Shown here: positions 11,551 through 24,844 of the stretch, one piece after another
Position numbering within the stretch: position 1 is the first letter of the stretch
How the letters are laid out: the number at the start of each line of letters is the position of its first letter
Source of the DNA: Ursus arctos
Taxonomy: Eukaryota; Chordata; Mammalia; Carnivora; Ursidae
NCBI RefSeq assembly: GCF_023065955.2
Contig: NW_026623067.1
Location: forward strand, 58,350,444-58,414,443
DNA: 64,000 nt
Direction: 5' to 3'
The notes under the pieces: generated by a model
What the model was told of the DNA's origin: nothing
What the model saw: only the letters and a program-made list of their open reading frames with translations
Databases searched by the model: none
Program-made: the position numbers and the translations under genes

Positions 11551-13230
11551 GTTCCCTTTGTATTGTTGACCATCAGAGCATCAAGAATCATACTGGCCAT
11601 TAGTTCTTACACTGAAAAGGACTGTTGATTGCAGAGATGATATCTTGAGCAGGTAATAGCTGGTAAGTTCATCCAATCCAGTGCCTCTGAACCACCTCAG
11701 TGAGTAGTAAGGGGATGTTCAGGAGTGATGGCCCTGTTCTCTGTGGATGCTGTAAGAAACTCAAAGGGGAGAACAGCCCTGGAAGGCCTTGGCTCCAGTA
11801 CTGGTGCTATCAGAGTGCAGACTGAAGCTTCTGTGTGTGTTTCCTTTACCTTGTGGGCAGATAGAATGGACAGAGAGGGCAGAGCATTTGGAGAAAATGG
11901 ATTTAGAGAACATAGATGAGATGGGTGAGTAGAGAAATGAAGCTGGGAGGAAGGGTCTGCTTGGCTCAAGTCTGCAGGACTAAGTATGATTCAGAAATAG
12001 TAGCTCAGTAGTGGGCCCCAGCAAATGCTGTGCCAGGGAGAAGGAAAGTGAACATCAAGCACGAGCAAGGGGACAGCTGTGGGACTGTGGAGGGATGGTG
12101 GCTTCAGCTGCCCTCCCGGAATACCACATGCAGATAAAGATGCTTAAACCATCATTGCATCAGCCACGCTGCAAATGGCTCAATACGTTGCTGTCTTGTA
12201 AACTCTGCTTTTAAAATGTTGAATTTGAAAAAATAGAACTGTGTGCCTGTTAGAAATGAAGATTTCCAGGTAAAAGTGAAGTTTGTCCTTGAGGACTGCG
12301 CAGCAAGAGTGCCAGTGTGGCAGGTGAATTACAGAAGCTCCTGGAAGGTGACACTCCTGCTGTCTTAGCAAGTGATACTCCAGAGTGTGAGTGAAGTTGC
12401 GTGTGTCAGACCAGATTTCGTGACACCCAGGCTGTTGTTGATTTTCCAGGAGTGATTTTATCAGCCATGTCCTGCATTGGACCAAAGATAGCTTGAAACT
12501 TACCCAGCTACAGCTGTACATTGTATGACCATTTGGCTGGAAAAAATGAAGGATTGGTGAGATAGACTGGTTAAAACAAGAATCATGTGAGCATGTTTTA
12601 ACTTTCCTCAAGGGACAAGATAGGAGGGAGGTAGAGACATTAGGGGAGGTGGTGATGGAATTGGCTGGCATCGTGGTCTGTGCTTGAGAAGTCCCAGGAC
12701 CTTGAAGCTCTGGGCAGGAAGCGAGGTTGCATTTACTACCCCAGGTCTGGCTGGCAGAGAGTGGGCCAGAGAAGATTTTATATAGAATATCGTGCCAAAA
12801 TAAGACTTTGGGAAAAAATAATCTTTTTAAATTGTGGAAGCAATAAATGCTCACAGTAGAAAAGTTGGGAATTTTAGAAATGATTGGAAGATCCCAAGGA
12901 TCAGCCCCTCCAGAACAGAACGTTTGGGGTAGTACGAACTTGTTTTTTGGGATCCCTGTTTGTGGGTCTATCTTGGAGAGGTCCAAGTCCATGGATTTCA
13001 GTGGTAAGGTGCCTGAGACTGTGCAGTCAATCCTGCTGGTTTGGCGTAAAGCACCAAATAAGTAGGGCTCATCAGGTTTGTCTTTATTCTCTTATATTAA
13101 CTAAAAGTTTAGGAATGAAATTAATGCCACTAAGTTATACAAGCATATAAAACAGCACTATTAAGTTGTTTGTGGGAACAGTTTTGAGATGATTCCAAAC
13201 AGTGGGGAATCTTAAGATCTAGGACCCATG

Positions 13231-13424
13231 GGATGCCTGAGTGGCTCAGTCGGTTAAGCGTCTGCTTTCAGCTCAGGTCCTGATCCCAGGGTCCTGGGAT
13301 TGAGTCTTGCATTAGGCTCCTTGCTTGGCAAGAAGCCTGCTTCTCCCTCTGCCTGCTGCTCCCCCTGCTTGTGCGCGCTCTCTCTCTCTCTGACAAATAA
13401 ATAAATAAAATATTTCAAAAAAAA
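13231..13424 (+). repeat. Can-SINE (SINEC)
   Basis: tRNA-like head (gcctgagtggctcagtcggttaag), CT-rich tail and AAATAAATAAATAAAAT. Flanked by a 16-base duplication with one difference (agatctaggacccatg / agatctgggacccatg). Confidence 0.93.
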
Positions 13425-14334
13425 AGATCTGGGACCCATGTCAGTAGAAGCTGGCCCTCTGTTGGCTGTTATTTAGTAACACATGTGTATCTATGTTGAG
13501 ATCTCAAGAATGTGAAATAAAACATGAAGGAATATTTTAAAAAGTGGGGAGAAGGAAACTTAGAGCTCTCATCCTTCTGAAAAAGAAGTTTTGAAGTCTG
13601 GTTTTTGGCGGATCTTTCTCTATGCCCCAGGCTACAGAATCTTCTGTGGATTCCTTTGGTGGGTGGGGGCAGTGTTCATTTCTTTACCACAAGCCAAAGC
13701 TTATCAGTGATTTGATTTTGAAATAAAGGGGCTGGGGCTAGGAATGGAGAAATACCCCAAGACCATTGGGAATGCAAAGTTACTTGTAAAAACGGACTCC
13801 TATTCCTTCTGTTGACTTCACTGAAATTTTCTTACTACACTTGTTGAGGTTTTAAACATTGTTTTTGGTAGAAGAAATTACTTACTGGAATTCTGCTGAA
13901 TGTTACAAGCTCTGTTTGGGTCTTTTACCATGAGTGTTCCACCTGTTCTATTTGTGGCTTCATTTTTGGACATACTCTGCTTGTGGAATGCGAATAAAGC
14001 CTTTTCTTTAAATTAGACAATTGGAATATTTATTGGCAGAATTCTATCCCATGAATTAAAGAATTGTGGGGTTTTTAGGTTCATATGTACTATAAACTAG
14101 AACCCATGAAGAAACTAAAACCGTGCTAGAGGTGGATAGTATCATGTTGCTTTTCTTCTGATTAAAAAGAAAACCACGCAAGTACTGTGTTAAACTGGAA
14201 GCCCCAAATCTCCTGGCTGATCGAACCAGGAGTCTTACGCTCTGCCTGTTATTAGCTCACCAATGTAAAGAAGGCAAAATAAATGTCAGTTAAGGTTAAG
14301 AGTTGAATAGGCATTCTGTTATCCTGTGATTCTA

Positions 14335-14503
14335 AACGCAGCCTGCATTTTGGGATTACCCTTGGAGTTCTAATAATACTGAAACCCATGTCCATTCCCA
14401 GAGAAATCTGATTTACTCGGTCTGGAGTGTAGCCTACACTTAAAGTTCTGGAAGTTCCCCAGGTGATTCTCAGTTGTGGTCCAAGGTTGAGAACCATGAA
14501 CAT
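14335..14503 (+). repeat. MER5-like hAT-Charlie MITE
   Basis: The segment resembles MER5A from memory: '...agagaaatctgattta.tcggtctggagtgtagcct' and the terminal 'ccccaggtgattctcagttgtggtccaaggttgagaacca'. It is a fossil non-autonomous DNA transposon. Confidence 0.7.
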
Positions 14504-15029
14504 ACTTCCTACTTCCTTGAGGGAGCTCTGCTTTGCTGATCACCCCTGACTTCCTGAGTTTTCCATCTTTTTGGAGTTGGGGAAATGGGGTTCTACTTTT
14601 ATTGCAATAGATGGCAAAAGCAATTAGTGGAAGCCAATTTGTATTGGGTTTGCAGGTTTCAATGAGAAGCATCATCAATACCCTCATAGATGCATGGGAA
14701 ATGTAAAAACTTTGGGGAAAAAAACTGAGATAAATTCTTAAGTACCTGAGCCTAAATGAGATGATTAACGTGTAAAGATTAATCACTGAAAAGTAGTAAG
14801 AAGGAATCCTGTGATTGTCCCTTGCCGTCAGAGGCATTTATCTGACTTCCAGGAGCACAGATGGGGATGAAGGGAATTGGGTTTATACTGATGTCATAAG
14901 GGCTTTACACGGATGCCTGATGTTTGTACTCATGGTACAAGCCAAACTGCCTTTTGCTTTCATTCAACGAACCAACTTAATTTCTGAAATGTAACTTGGG
15001 GTGGGGGGAATGGCAGTTTTTTTCTCTGA

Positions 15030-16480
15030 ATTTTAAATTTTCTTTTCCTTTCTTTTTTTCATTTTATTTTTTCATCATGATAAGTATACTTTTTAATCTC
15101 CATCCCCTGTTTCGCCCATCCCTGCACCCACCTCCCCTCTGGTGACCAATAGTTCTCTATAGTTTAGAGTCTGTTTCTTGATTTGTCTCTTTTTTCTTCA
15201 CTTGTTTGTTTTGTTTCTTAGATTCCACATATGAGTGAGATCATATGGTATTTGTCTTTCTTTGACTTACTTTGTTTAGCATTACACTCTTTAGCTCCAT
15301 CCATGCCGTTGCCAATGGCAAAATTTCAGTCTCTTTTATGGCTGAATAATATTCCATTGTATATACATACCACATCTTCTTTTCCATTCATTGGTCGATG
15401 GACATTTGGGTTGTTTCCATACTTTGGCTGTTGTAGATAATGCTACCATAAACATCCAGGTACCTGTATCCCTTTGAATTAGTGTTTTTGTATTTTGGCG
15501 GTAAATACCCAGTATTGTGATTGCTCAGTCATAGTGTAGTTTGATTCTTAATTTTTTGAGGAACTGCTTTTCCAGAGTGGCTGCACCAGGTTGCATTCCC
15601 ATCAGCAGGGAACAAGGGTTCCTTTTTCTCCACAACCTCGCCAACATTTTTTGTTTCTTGTGTTTTTGATTTTAGGGATTCTTTTTTTTTTTTTTAAGAT
15701 TTTATTTACTTATTTGACAGAGAGAGACAGCCAGTGAGAGAGGGAACACAAGCAGGGGGAGTGGGAGAGGGAGAAGCAGGCTTCCCACCCAGCAGGAAGC
15801 CTGATGCGGGGCTCGATCCCAGGACTCTGGGATCATGACCTGAGCCGAAGGCAGACGCTTAACGGCTGAGCCATCCAGGCGCCCCTGATTTTAGGCATTC
15901 TGATTGATGGGTGTGAAGTGATAACTCACTGAGATTTTGATTTGCATTTCCCTGATGATGAGTGATGTTGAGCATCTTTTCACGTGTCTGTTGGCCATCT
16001 GTATGTCTTCTTTGGAAAAATGTATGTTCATGTCTTCTCATTTTTTAATTGGGTTTTTTTTTGGGTATTAAGTTGTATCAGTTCTTTATATTTTTTGGAT
16101 ACTAACCCTATATTAGATATGTCATTTGCAAATATCTTCTCTAATTCCTCAAGTTGCTTTTTAGTTTTGTTGATGGTTTCCTTCACTGTGCAGAAACTTT
16201 TTGTTTTGATATAGTCCCAGTAGTTTATTTTTGTTTTTATTTCCCTTGCCTCAAGAGACATATCTAGAAAAATATTGCCATGGCTGGTCAGAGAGATTAC
16301 TGCCTGTGTTCTTTTCAAGGATTTTCATGGCTTCAGGTCTCATATTTAGGTCTTTAACCCACTTTGAGTTTATTTTTGTGTGTGGTGAAAGAAAGTGGTC
16401 TAGTTTCATTCTTTGCCTGTGGCTGTCCAGTTTTCCCAAAACTATTTGTTAAAGAGACCATCTTTTCCTTATTATATATG
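15030..16480 (-). repeat. 5'-truncated L1 with broken ORF2 end
   Basis: Read on the - strand, 16440-16028 encodes the C-terminal part of L1 ORF2 in two frames ([17 protein letters not shown], then [20 protein letters not shown] and [13 protein letters not shown]), so a frameshift has occurred. The 3' end continues to about 15030 with the typical 'catatgatctcactcatatgtgg' (reverse complement of 15230). A SINE at 15683-15885 interrupts it. It is a dead LINE copy. Confidence 0.88.
15683..15885 (-). repeat. Can-SINE nested in L1
   Basis: Poly-T, aagattttatttacttatttgac and the tRNA-like head on the - strand, flanked by tgattttagggattct (15667-15682) and tgattttaggcattct (15886-15901). It split the L1 copy and is therefore younger. 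Confidence 0.93.
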
Positions 16481-17639
16481 AATTCTACCTTTTCATTCTC
16501 CAAAATAAGATCCCCAACTCCAAATAAACTAGCTTAGTGAGTGAGTAAATCACATAGGCTCCATCCCTAAAGATTCTATTTTGATGTTTAAGTCAAATGA
16601 TTAGATTATAAAGTTCAAACAAAAATAAAATATTAAGGAAACTACTAATTATAAAACAAACAAATGAAAAATAGGAAATATGTTCTGGAAATAGTATTTA
16701 GAGGTTTTACATGGGAAGTTAAAATTCCAGCCACAGATTTCTTTCCCCTTTCTTGTGCTAAAATCCTTGAGTATACCACTGTGTCCAGACATTTAATGAA
16801 GGAATGCTCTCACAGAGGGATCATTGGGCTCTGGGCTTGATTGCAGTGTAAGTGTGCTTACGTGAGTTTAGGCTTGCTCTTTTTTGAGTACCAGTGGTTA
16901 ATCCCTTAGAAGAGACTTCAGGGCAGTTAAGTTAGAGCTAGTATTGCCTGGCATGAAAGCTAACAATTTATTAGGACAAGTTGGTTTAACTTTTAGAGTG
17001 CCTAATTGAGAAGACTTGTTATGAAACATGGCCCTTTACTTCAGACATGAGAAAGAAAGCCAACAGAATTTATTCTTCATAGTATGAGATTCTGTGGAAG
17101 GATGTGTATGAGCTAAAGTATAGAGAAGTGGTACCATCACAAATTGAACAGGAGATCCAGTAGTAAATGGTTCTTTATAATAATTAAAATAATAAAAAAA
17201 AATCACAGAGTAAAGTTAAAGTCATCTAGAGTTTGAGTAGAAGACTTTGAGTAAGCTCGCTGGATTTCATCCACGCTCATGAGATTTATCTGCCAATAAG
17301 ATTTCTGTGATCTGAGGTAGATGCACCAACCCTCAGGTGCACGTGGGAGCCTCTCCCTGGGGTTGCCTCTTGGGAACCTATTAACTCTAAAGAGACAGTA
17401 TTTGTTTATGAAAAATTAAAATTAGTTTCAGCATATCATCTTTTAATGTCTAATTAGCTTTGTGAGAACTATGCAGTTACTTCACGTAATACCTTAGGCC
17501 AAAGAAAGTGGACTTTTATGCATGACTTGAATTCTGAATTCAATATATGAATAAGTGATGCAGTCTTTTAGCATGAATTCCACAAACATTGAGTGAATAT
17601 AGATTCTGTACTTTTTGTTGCATCCTTTAATTTTTTTTT

Positions 17640-18490
17640 AAATTTTATTTTTAGAACAGATTTCAGATTAACAGAAAAAATGTAAAGATCGTATGGAGAG
17701 TTCCCACATGTCCCTCCTCCCCTATTAACATATTTTGTGGCACATTTATTCAAATGAGTTAACCAATATTGATACATTATTACTGATTAAAGTCCATACT
17801 TTATTTAGATTTCCTTAGATTTATCTAATTTCCAGTTTGTATCCCAGGATCCTATCCAGGATACCATATTATATTTAGTTACCATGTTTCCTTAGGCTAC
17901 TTTTGGCAGTGAGAATTTCTCAGACTTCGCGTGTTTTTAATTACCTTGACAATTTTAGGACTACTGGTAAGATATTTTGTAGAATGTCCCTCAATAGGTA
18001 TTTTTCTGATGTTTTTCCCATAATTACGTAGGATTTTAGGAGAAAGACCACAGAGGTAAAATGCCGTTTTCATCACATCAATGGTATATGCTATCAACAT
18101 TACTTGAAACTATTAATGATGACCTTGGTTATGTGGCAGAGGTAGGATTTGTCAGGTTTCTTCACTGTAACGTTACTCTTCCCCACTACTCTTTGCATAT
18201 TTTTTGGAAGGATGTGCAGCCCATACTTCAGGGGTAGGGTGTCCTGTGTATACTTTCTTGCAGGCAAATAAATAACTGGGAACTCTTCTACATGGGAGAC
18301 TTATACTTCCCCATCTGTTTATTCCATCATGTATGTCAGTATGCATTCATGGGTATTTGACACTTGGAATAATAATTTAGTACTGCTTTATTTGTTGTTG
18401 AGAAATGGTCTAGCTTTCTCAATGGGGAGTTCTTCTGATTGGCTTCCTTGTCATTTCTACACATTCCTGTCATTGTGGGGTTTTTTTACT
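17640..18490. repeat. Old L1 3'-UTR-like segment
   Basis: Phrases such as 'ccatgtttccttaggctac', 'tttgtagaatgtccctcaa', 'agaccacagaggtaaaatgcc' and 'tttgtcaggtttcttcactgtaa' match a widespread mammalian L1M 3'-region repeat from memory. Family name is not certain. Confidence 0.6.
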
Positions 18491-20859
18491 GTTAGTTTTT
18501 TTTAGAGTGGTGAAAGTATTCTTTATGATACTATAATGGTGGTTCCATGGAACTGCATTTGTCAAAACTCAGGGAACTTTATGGCACACAAGTAAACTTT
18601 AATGTGTTCAAATAATAAATGAAGTTGGAGGATTCTTTCCTTTGATGGAGGCAGAATATGACAAAGCCATCTATTAAAAATGTATGAGTTACCTTACTGT
18701 AAGAGATGAGAAGGTTTCAGACCTCAGCAACTTTGGAAATGAATAAAGTCGGTAAGAATAAAAGCAAAATAAACTGTACATAAACACTGTCCTCTAGGTG
18801 ATAAAGTTGTTTCTCACAGGAATACAGGTTAACAATTTTTCTACCACTGTAAAAGTGCACTGGAAATGAACAATTAAGCAAATGGATTATAGACATTATT
18901 GTTACATTGGAGTGGGTAGGAGTGGGTGGATAACCAAGGGGAGGAGGCTAGAACGATCTGTGTGCTGATGAGTTAGAGTTGGCCACATTAGTATGCACTC
19001 ATGATTAGTTAATGTAGATACACATGGTTGCATAGAGAAATATTTGTAGATAATGTATATAGATAGGTCAGGGCACACATGGAGGTATTTCCTTACTCTG
19101 TTCGGTGAGAGGGCCTAGAAGTAACAATACTCAAGTAGCATATACAAGATGAGTCACCCTTTATTTCAAACTAAGATTATCCCCTACATTTTGTGGGAAT
19201 TTTAGCTTCAGAACTGTGGAATTCGTAGATTTGAGTTTACGTTAGGACTAAGTTTTTTGCTCATTTTCTATCTCATAGCTCACTTATGTGCATGTGAATG
19301 ACCCTATACAAGCCCACAGGACAGTAAGTTGAACTTTGTGGCGTGTAAGAAACTTTTTTGGGAAGGGTTTCGGAAAATGGGAATTGGAACATGAGCTGAA
19401 AAAACTTAAAACATAGATGTTGCTCTTCCTAAGTGCCCTGGCTCTTCCCACCATGAGGAATCTTTCTCCCGAGGCTATGACAAGACATGTGACTATCCCT
19501 CCATCCTTGCTCTTTCCAGCCTCATGGCCCATCTCCTTTCTTTTCACACTTCTAGGACCCCTCACATTCAGGATTCAAAGCTGCCTCTCCATGGTAGAGT
19601 CAGACTTTCTCCTAATTCATTTTTCAGAAAAATTTAGCCAGTTTGTTCTACTTCTTTTATTTTAGGTTATGCCAAGGATTTCAAGGTTTAAAACAGAATT
19701 CCACGAAGAGTCTTTTTTCTTAAGAGTATCATCTGAATAGAAACTGATACTTGGAGCTATTCTAACCGCTGGTGGAAAACTTGACAATGTAATTCTTGAA
19801 TATGTTACTTTGTTCAGAAACCTACTTTCCTGTCCTCAGTGTTTTGGATATTTTCTGCTTACACTACACATGGATATGTCATAATACAGTGATGTCATCT
19901 TGATGGACGCCTAGGGTCTATCCAGTTTTTACCCTTAGACAGTACGGTCATATAAAAACCTCTGAAAGGTTTTTTATTCAAATAAATCAAGGTAATAAAG
20001 ATAGATATGAAATAAAAAGTATTCTTACGTTTAAAATAAGGTGGCATTAGGAAATGGTGGCATCCTAGAATTCCAGTGTATGACAACAGTGGTTGCCCCA
20101 TATTCCCAATTCATGTCCATTTTATGTGAAATCAATTTCATGGGCTCTGTTTAAAAACAGAGAGAGAATGGGGAAGTAGGGAGAAAAATAATCATCCAAA
20201 CCTTGGGATGACTATACTTACAATGCCATGTCCCTGAGTGAGGGTGACAGTGGAGATGTGAATGTGCTGTTCCCACTGTGCTTCTCAGAGTGAGTGTATC
20301 CTTAGCACGTGGATAGATGAGCTAGGCTTTTAAAAATCCTTATTTTCTGTATAGCATGGTCTCTCAATAAGAGGCAGGCATTTCTCTTGGTGCATAACCA
20401 AAGTCACAATGTTCTCCAGCAAAGAAGAACTGCTTGTGTTGAACTCCAGGAGATGACGTGGTGCCTCCTGAGGGATTTTGAGGAAGATTCTGACTATCTC
20501 TGATTTTCACCTAAGGCTACATTACATTGCCACTGTGCTGGCTGAAGTGAGTCAGGATAGGCTTGTCCTGGCATTTAGGGGTCTTACCTCCTCTTGCCTG
20601 TGGTTTTTAATGACTTTTTGCAAGAATGGTGGCTAGCAGTGTTAAAACCTGTGGTCTCTAGTTGTTAAACAATGGAGCAGAGAAGCAAAGCAAATCTTCC
20701 TCCTCTTTCAGTCTTGGTATGATTGTCTTGGAACTTCTTTGCACATTTGCATGTCTCAGCTCAGAAAGTCAAGGCATTACTTCTGAAGTAAACTTAGGGA
20801 TACGTCAGTGTCTATAATGTACAAGAGAATACAGTGAAAGGGAAACTTAATATTTAAAC

Positions 20860-21020
20860 TAAAACTTAATGAAAACTTACATTAAGTTCTTTACCCTTAT
20901 GACCTCATTTGATCCTTATAACTCTTGGTAGTATGGATGTTATGACTGCATTTTAACTGAGACAACTGAGGATCAGAAAGTACGAGTGACACTAAGTAAT
21001 TAAGTGACAGAGCCATTCTC
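20860..21020 (+). repeat. MIR-like relic
   Basis: 'tgacctcatttgatccttataactcttggtagtatggatgttatgactgcattttaactgagacaactgaggatcagaaagta' fits MIR. Confidence 0.65.
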
Positions 21021-23198
21021 CAAGCCCAGATATATATGGCTCCAAAACCCCACAATTTCCCTTTTTAGCTTGTGGCTCCATAAAAATATGAGTATGACAT
21101 AGCTCTTGCACTCAGAGCATTTTGGGTCTCACTGGAGGATAAGAAAACTGTACAAATCCTGTAATTCAAATCAAAATATAAATATCCTTCTAAGGAAGAT
21201 TAATTTCATCAAGGTCGAAAGGTAGGTGACGTATTGTTACGCCATGGGGAGAATCAAGGGAAGCTTCCCTTACACGTGGGTCTTCCCGACAGCTGAAACT
21301 TCAAGGCAGCAGCATCTGCCCTGGGTGGTTGTAGCCTTATGGAGGTAATTTTCTAAGGATTTTCTAATCAAAGGAGGCACAGTAAAGCTGATGAAATCAT
21401 TCACACTCTTGCATTGTAATAGTTGTAGGATATCCTGATGAGAAAGTGGCCTTGGGGATATATCCTTGAATTTTGCCAACTGCAGTTGGAATCAGCCATG
21501 GAAAACAAAGAAATTAATCCATTGAATATGAATGAGATGTAAATAACATCTTGAATTAATTTAAATGCGATCATATTGTATAATGGGGGGAAAAGTTAAT
21601 TACTCTAAAAAACAAGGAGGATAAATGACCCACATTTGGGAGAAAGTCTTTGGTGAGTAAGAAAATGAGCTGTCCTAAAGATAGAGGTGTGCAGACAATA
21701 TTTTCTACTTCACTTTATGTGTTAACCGAATGCTATATAGCTGTCAGTGGCAATCATTTCATTCTTTAAAAATGTTGGTAACTAAAGCAAATAAGAATAG
21801 AAAATCTTCTTGAGCTTCTCACTTTTTTTTTTTTTGGGTAGTTCTTTTTTATTATCTGAATAATTTTTATATCAATAATCAATTGATAGATTATAGGTCA
21901 ACAAGGCCTGTGCTTTGGGAAGAACTAGATAAAGATGACTCTACTTAGCACCCCAACTACTAGAAATTTATTTTACAAAGATTTTTTCAGATTTCTCTTG
22001 AGTTGTCTTGACTTTCTTCTGATCTATCCCTCATGGTCAAAGAGGAGCAGCTCTAGTAATTTGTTGACCTGGGGATTTATCCTGGTTAAGTGGCTTTAAA
22101 ACTTAACCATGCCTGAGAAACAAGAAAGGTAATATTATCTCCTGATCCAACACTTTCATTTCAGTTTGATGATTGTCTCAACAGGTGGAGGATCCCTTTC
22201 TTTGGTCTACAGACCTCTCTGAGGCAGCCAAGGGTCCATGGATCTATCTGCATCCCAAGTACTGCCTGGAGCCTTGCAGGACACTGGGCTTTGTTGACTC
22301 CTAAGTCCTGCTCTTTTATTTTTTCAAGTAAAGTTACTATTATGATGATTAAAATACAAATATATTTTTAAACACTTGACACAAAGCTGCAGGAACTCTT
22401 GCAAAGCTATGTATTTTCTGTAGCGTAAGAAATATAGTCAAATATACAACTGTAGCAGTGTTGTATGGTGACAGGTGGTAGCTCTACTGAGCATAACACG
22501 CAGAGTTGTTAAGTCACCCTCTGCACCTGAACCCAATATAACACTGGGTGTCACCTATGCTTGAGTTAAAAAAATTTTTTTAAATACGTATTTTCAATCA
22601 GGATATTAAATAACATTTACAGATGACATGTAAAGTTTTTCCATCCATAGGTTAAGACTCATAAGTGTAAATCATTCACTCATTCATCACATGCCTATAG
22701 TGTCCCTGGCACTTCCTTAAGCTGTAAAACTGAGAATGAATGGAAACACTCATTTTCAAAGAGTTTATTTTCTTATAAAGATTCATGTGCACTAAAACTC
22801 TGTTACCTGAAGTAAGGATTGAGAATAATATATTCTTAAAATTGCATCTAGCTAATTAAGAAAAATACATAATTATTTTTCAAATAAAAGGCCACAAAGT
22901 AGAACGTATATTAATTTTGACTTACAGTGCTTCCAACAGTCTCCTAGTTGCATTTTGTTATTTGTATGTTATATTTATGTAGCAAACTATAAAAAACATA
23001 GGAGCGATTCATGTGATTCTAATTTTGATTTGAATATGGAATTAAGTGGTTTCTCCCCTTGCTGTATATCTGGACCTCTCAGCCCCTCCCCACCCAACCA
23101 GCCAGGGTGAGCTTTAGGGAATGGGTTGTGCATCGCGTTTCTGACACAGCATGGCATGGTAAAGCCAACAGTTTGGGAAATACTTGGAGCAAAGAGGA

Positions 23199-23573
23199 TT
23201 TTTTTTTTTTTTAAAGATTTTATTTATTTGAGGGGCATCTGGGTGGCTCAGTTGGTTAAGCATCTGCCTTCGGCTCAGCTCATGATCCCAGGGTCCTGGG
23301 ATTGAGCCCCACGTCCGGTTCTCTGCTCAGCAGGGAGCCTGCTTCTCCCTCTCCCTACTGCTCTCCCTGCTTGTACTCGCGCTCTCTGTCAAATAAATAA
23401 ATAAAATCTTTAAAAAATATTTATTTGACAGAGAGAGTGCACACGAGTGGGAGGAGGGGCAGAGGGAGAGGGAGTAGCCCTCCCTCAGCAGGGAGCCGGA
23501 AGATCCCAGGACCTGGAGATCACAGCCTGAGCCGAAGGCAGTCACTTAACCGACTGAGCCACCCAGGCACCCC
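23199..23573 (-). repeat. Can-SINE split by a second SINE
   Basis: A - strand SINE begins with poly-T at 23199 and ends with its head at 23573. The flanks tggagcaaagagga (23185-23198) and tggagtaaagagga (23574-23587) are its target duplication. A + strand SINE sits within it. Confidence 0.88.
23234..23413 (+). repeat. Inner Can-SINE of the nested pair
   Basis: Head gggcatctgggtggctcagttggttaag, CT-rich middle and AAATAAATAAATAAAATCTTTAAA, inserted into the A/T part of the outer SINE. Confidence 0.88.
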
Positions 23574-24559
23574 TGGAGTAAAGAGGAATGTTAACTAAGG
23601 CATATTGCCATGCTTCAGATCTGCAGAGTCATATAGACCTTCATATTGTTTCCACAGTCTTAGTTTATTTGGGTGTCAGATGACCTCACAAAAGAAAACA
23701 CACCGTTTCCTGCTATCGATAGTACTAAGTAAATGCTTAGAAGAGGCTCCCCTCTGAGACTTGGGGTGTGCTTTTTTCTGTGACAAATCTTGGCTGCTGT
23801 GCTTAAGCTTATGCGGGGCGCGTGTAACTTTGTGTCTGGAGAGCAGGGAAGGAACAGTGTCCCGGTTCAGGGGGCGGTGGTCGTGGGCTTCTACGACTGC
23901 TGATTGCCAGAGGGTTGTTCACAGGGACCGGGGACCAAGTAGGAACTCTGGGTTTGCAGTAACTTAGTCAGTAGCTCTGTTGAGAGGGACTGCAGGTTTA
24001 GAGCCAAGCTCTCAAGGTGCCCAAATCCTTATGGTTGACAGCCAAACTTGGTGACGATTGAAGCAGAATGCCCCAATTGTGCTAAACAGGAATAGATGAC
24101 TTTTCATGTATTTAATGAGCATAATTCTCTATAACACTTAAAGCTTTCAACTACTTTAGCTTTACAAGGATGGAGAGACTAGATTAATAAAGGAATTATC
24201 AGAGCTGCTTTGACCCTAGAATCCAAAAAGCTGCTGATACTGTCAGTGGTATAAAAGCTGATTGCTCTGGAAAACTCCCTGCCCTGGGGATGCTGGCTTT
24301 TACTTGCCAGTGTCCTGAGCTTTCTGGCCGTCCGTACTTGGGAACCTCAGCCCTGATGTCACTGTGCAAGGGTGGCTTTCCCGAGAGTGGTCCTTTAGCT
24401 CCAAAACAAAACATGTGCCTGCATTTGGAGGCTTTTCCTAAACCCCAGGCAGCTCTCTTTGAATTCACAGTTACCTTTCTTCTTCATTTCCCTTTCCAGC
24501 CACGAGAAGAGGGAGTTAATGATTCATTTGCTCCCAGTGACCTTTTGAATAACTGGACT

Positions 24560-24844
24560 GTGATGTACGAGTGCAACTCTTAGCTGCCTCTCTCTCTCCT
24601 CGTTTTACTTCCCTAGTTTGGCTTTAATATTTACAGCCTCCTTCTACGTCTACATGCCTGGACGCCTGAAGGAAGCAAAACATTTATTGCCTCTCCCTCC
24701 CCGTGTGCGGGAGCTTTTCACCCAGCCCCATTCCTTCCTTTGACATCACACGGGAGACTCGGGAGACTCGCCTCCTGGCTGGGGACGCCCGAGTTCTTCC
24801 TGAGTCTCTCCTGTTGAATCCGTTGATTGAAGCAGAACGAAAAG
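24560..24844 (+). promoter_or_regulatory. Candidate internal promoter and 5' UTR of the short ARHGEF28 transcript
   Basis: The bases before the internal first exon hold a local cluster of CpGs (roughly ten in the last 200 bases) inside an otherwise CpG-poor, AT-rich intron. A 10-base direct repeat (cgggagactc twice, 24750-24770) and a CATTCCT element resembling the M-CAT/TEAD site (24739-24745) are visible. No convincing TATA box is seen. A short upstream frame, ATG 24654 to TGA 24743 (29 codons), would be translated if transcription starts before it. Promoter function is inferred only from position and base composition. Confidence 0.35.

Larger units (their letters stand above)
9401..24844. 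other. First part of the 34-kb ARHGEF28 intron
   Basis: Intronic sequence between the 9400 exon and the internal first exon. It contains a GC-richer stretch at 9780-10520, old MIR/DNA-transposon relics, a MER5-like element, two L1 segments and SINEs as listed separately. A 270-codon open frame on the - strand at 12180-12992 has no recognisable family. In 18560-20850 and 21050-22660 I see only unique AT-rich sequence. Confidence 0.7.

Noticed and set aside
16028..16439. Possible protein-coding gene on the - strand
   Set aside because: The peptides belong to the end of L1 ORF2, frameshifted and truncated; it is a dead repeat.
24827..24844. Earlier start at 24827 for the internal first exon
   Set aside because: The codon is TTG, not ATG, and unlikely to start a mammalian protein when a strong-context ATG follows at 24845.
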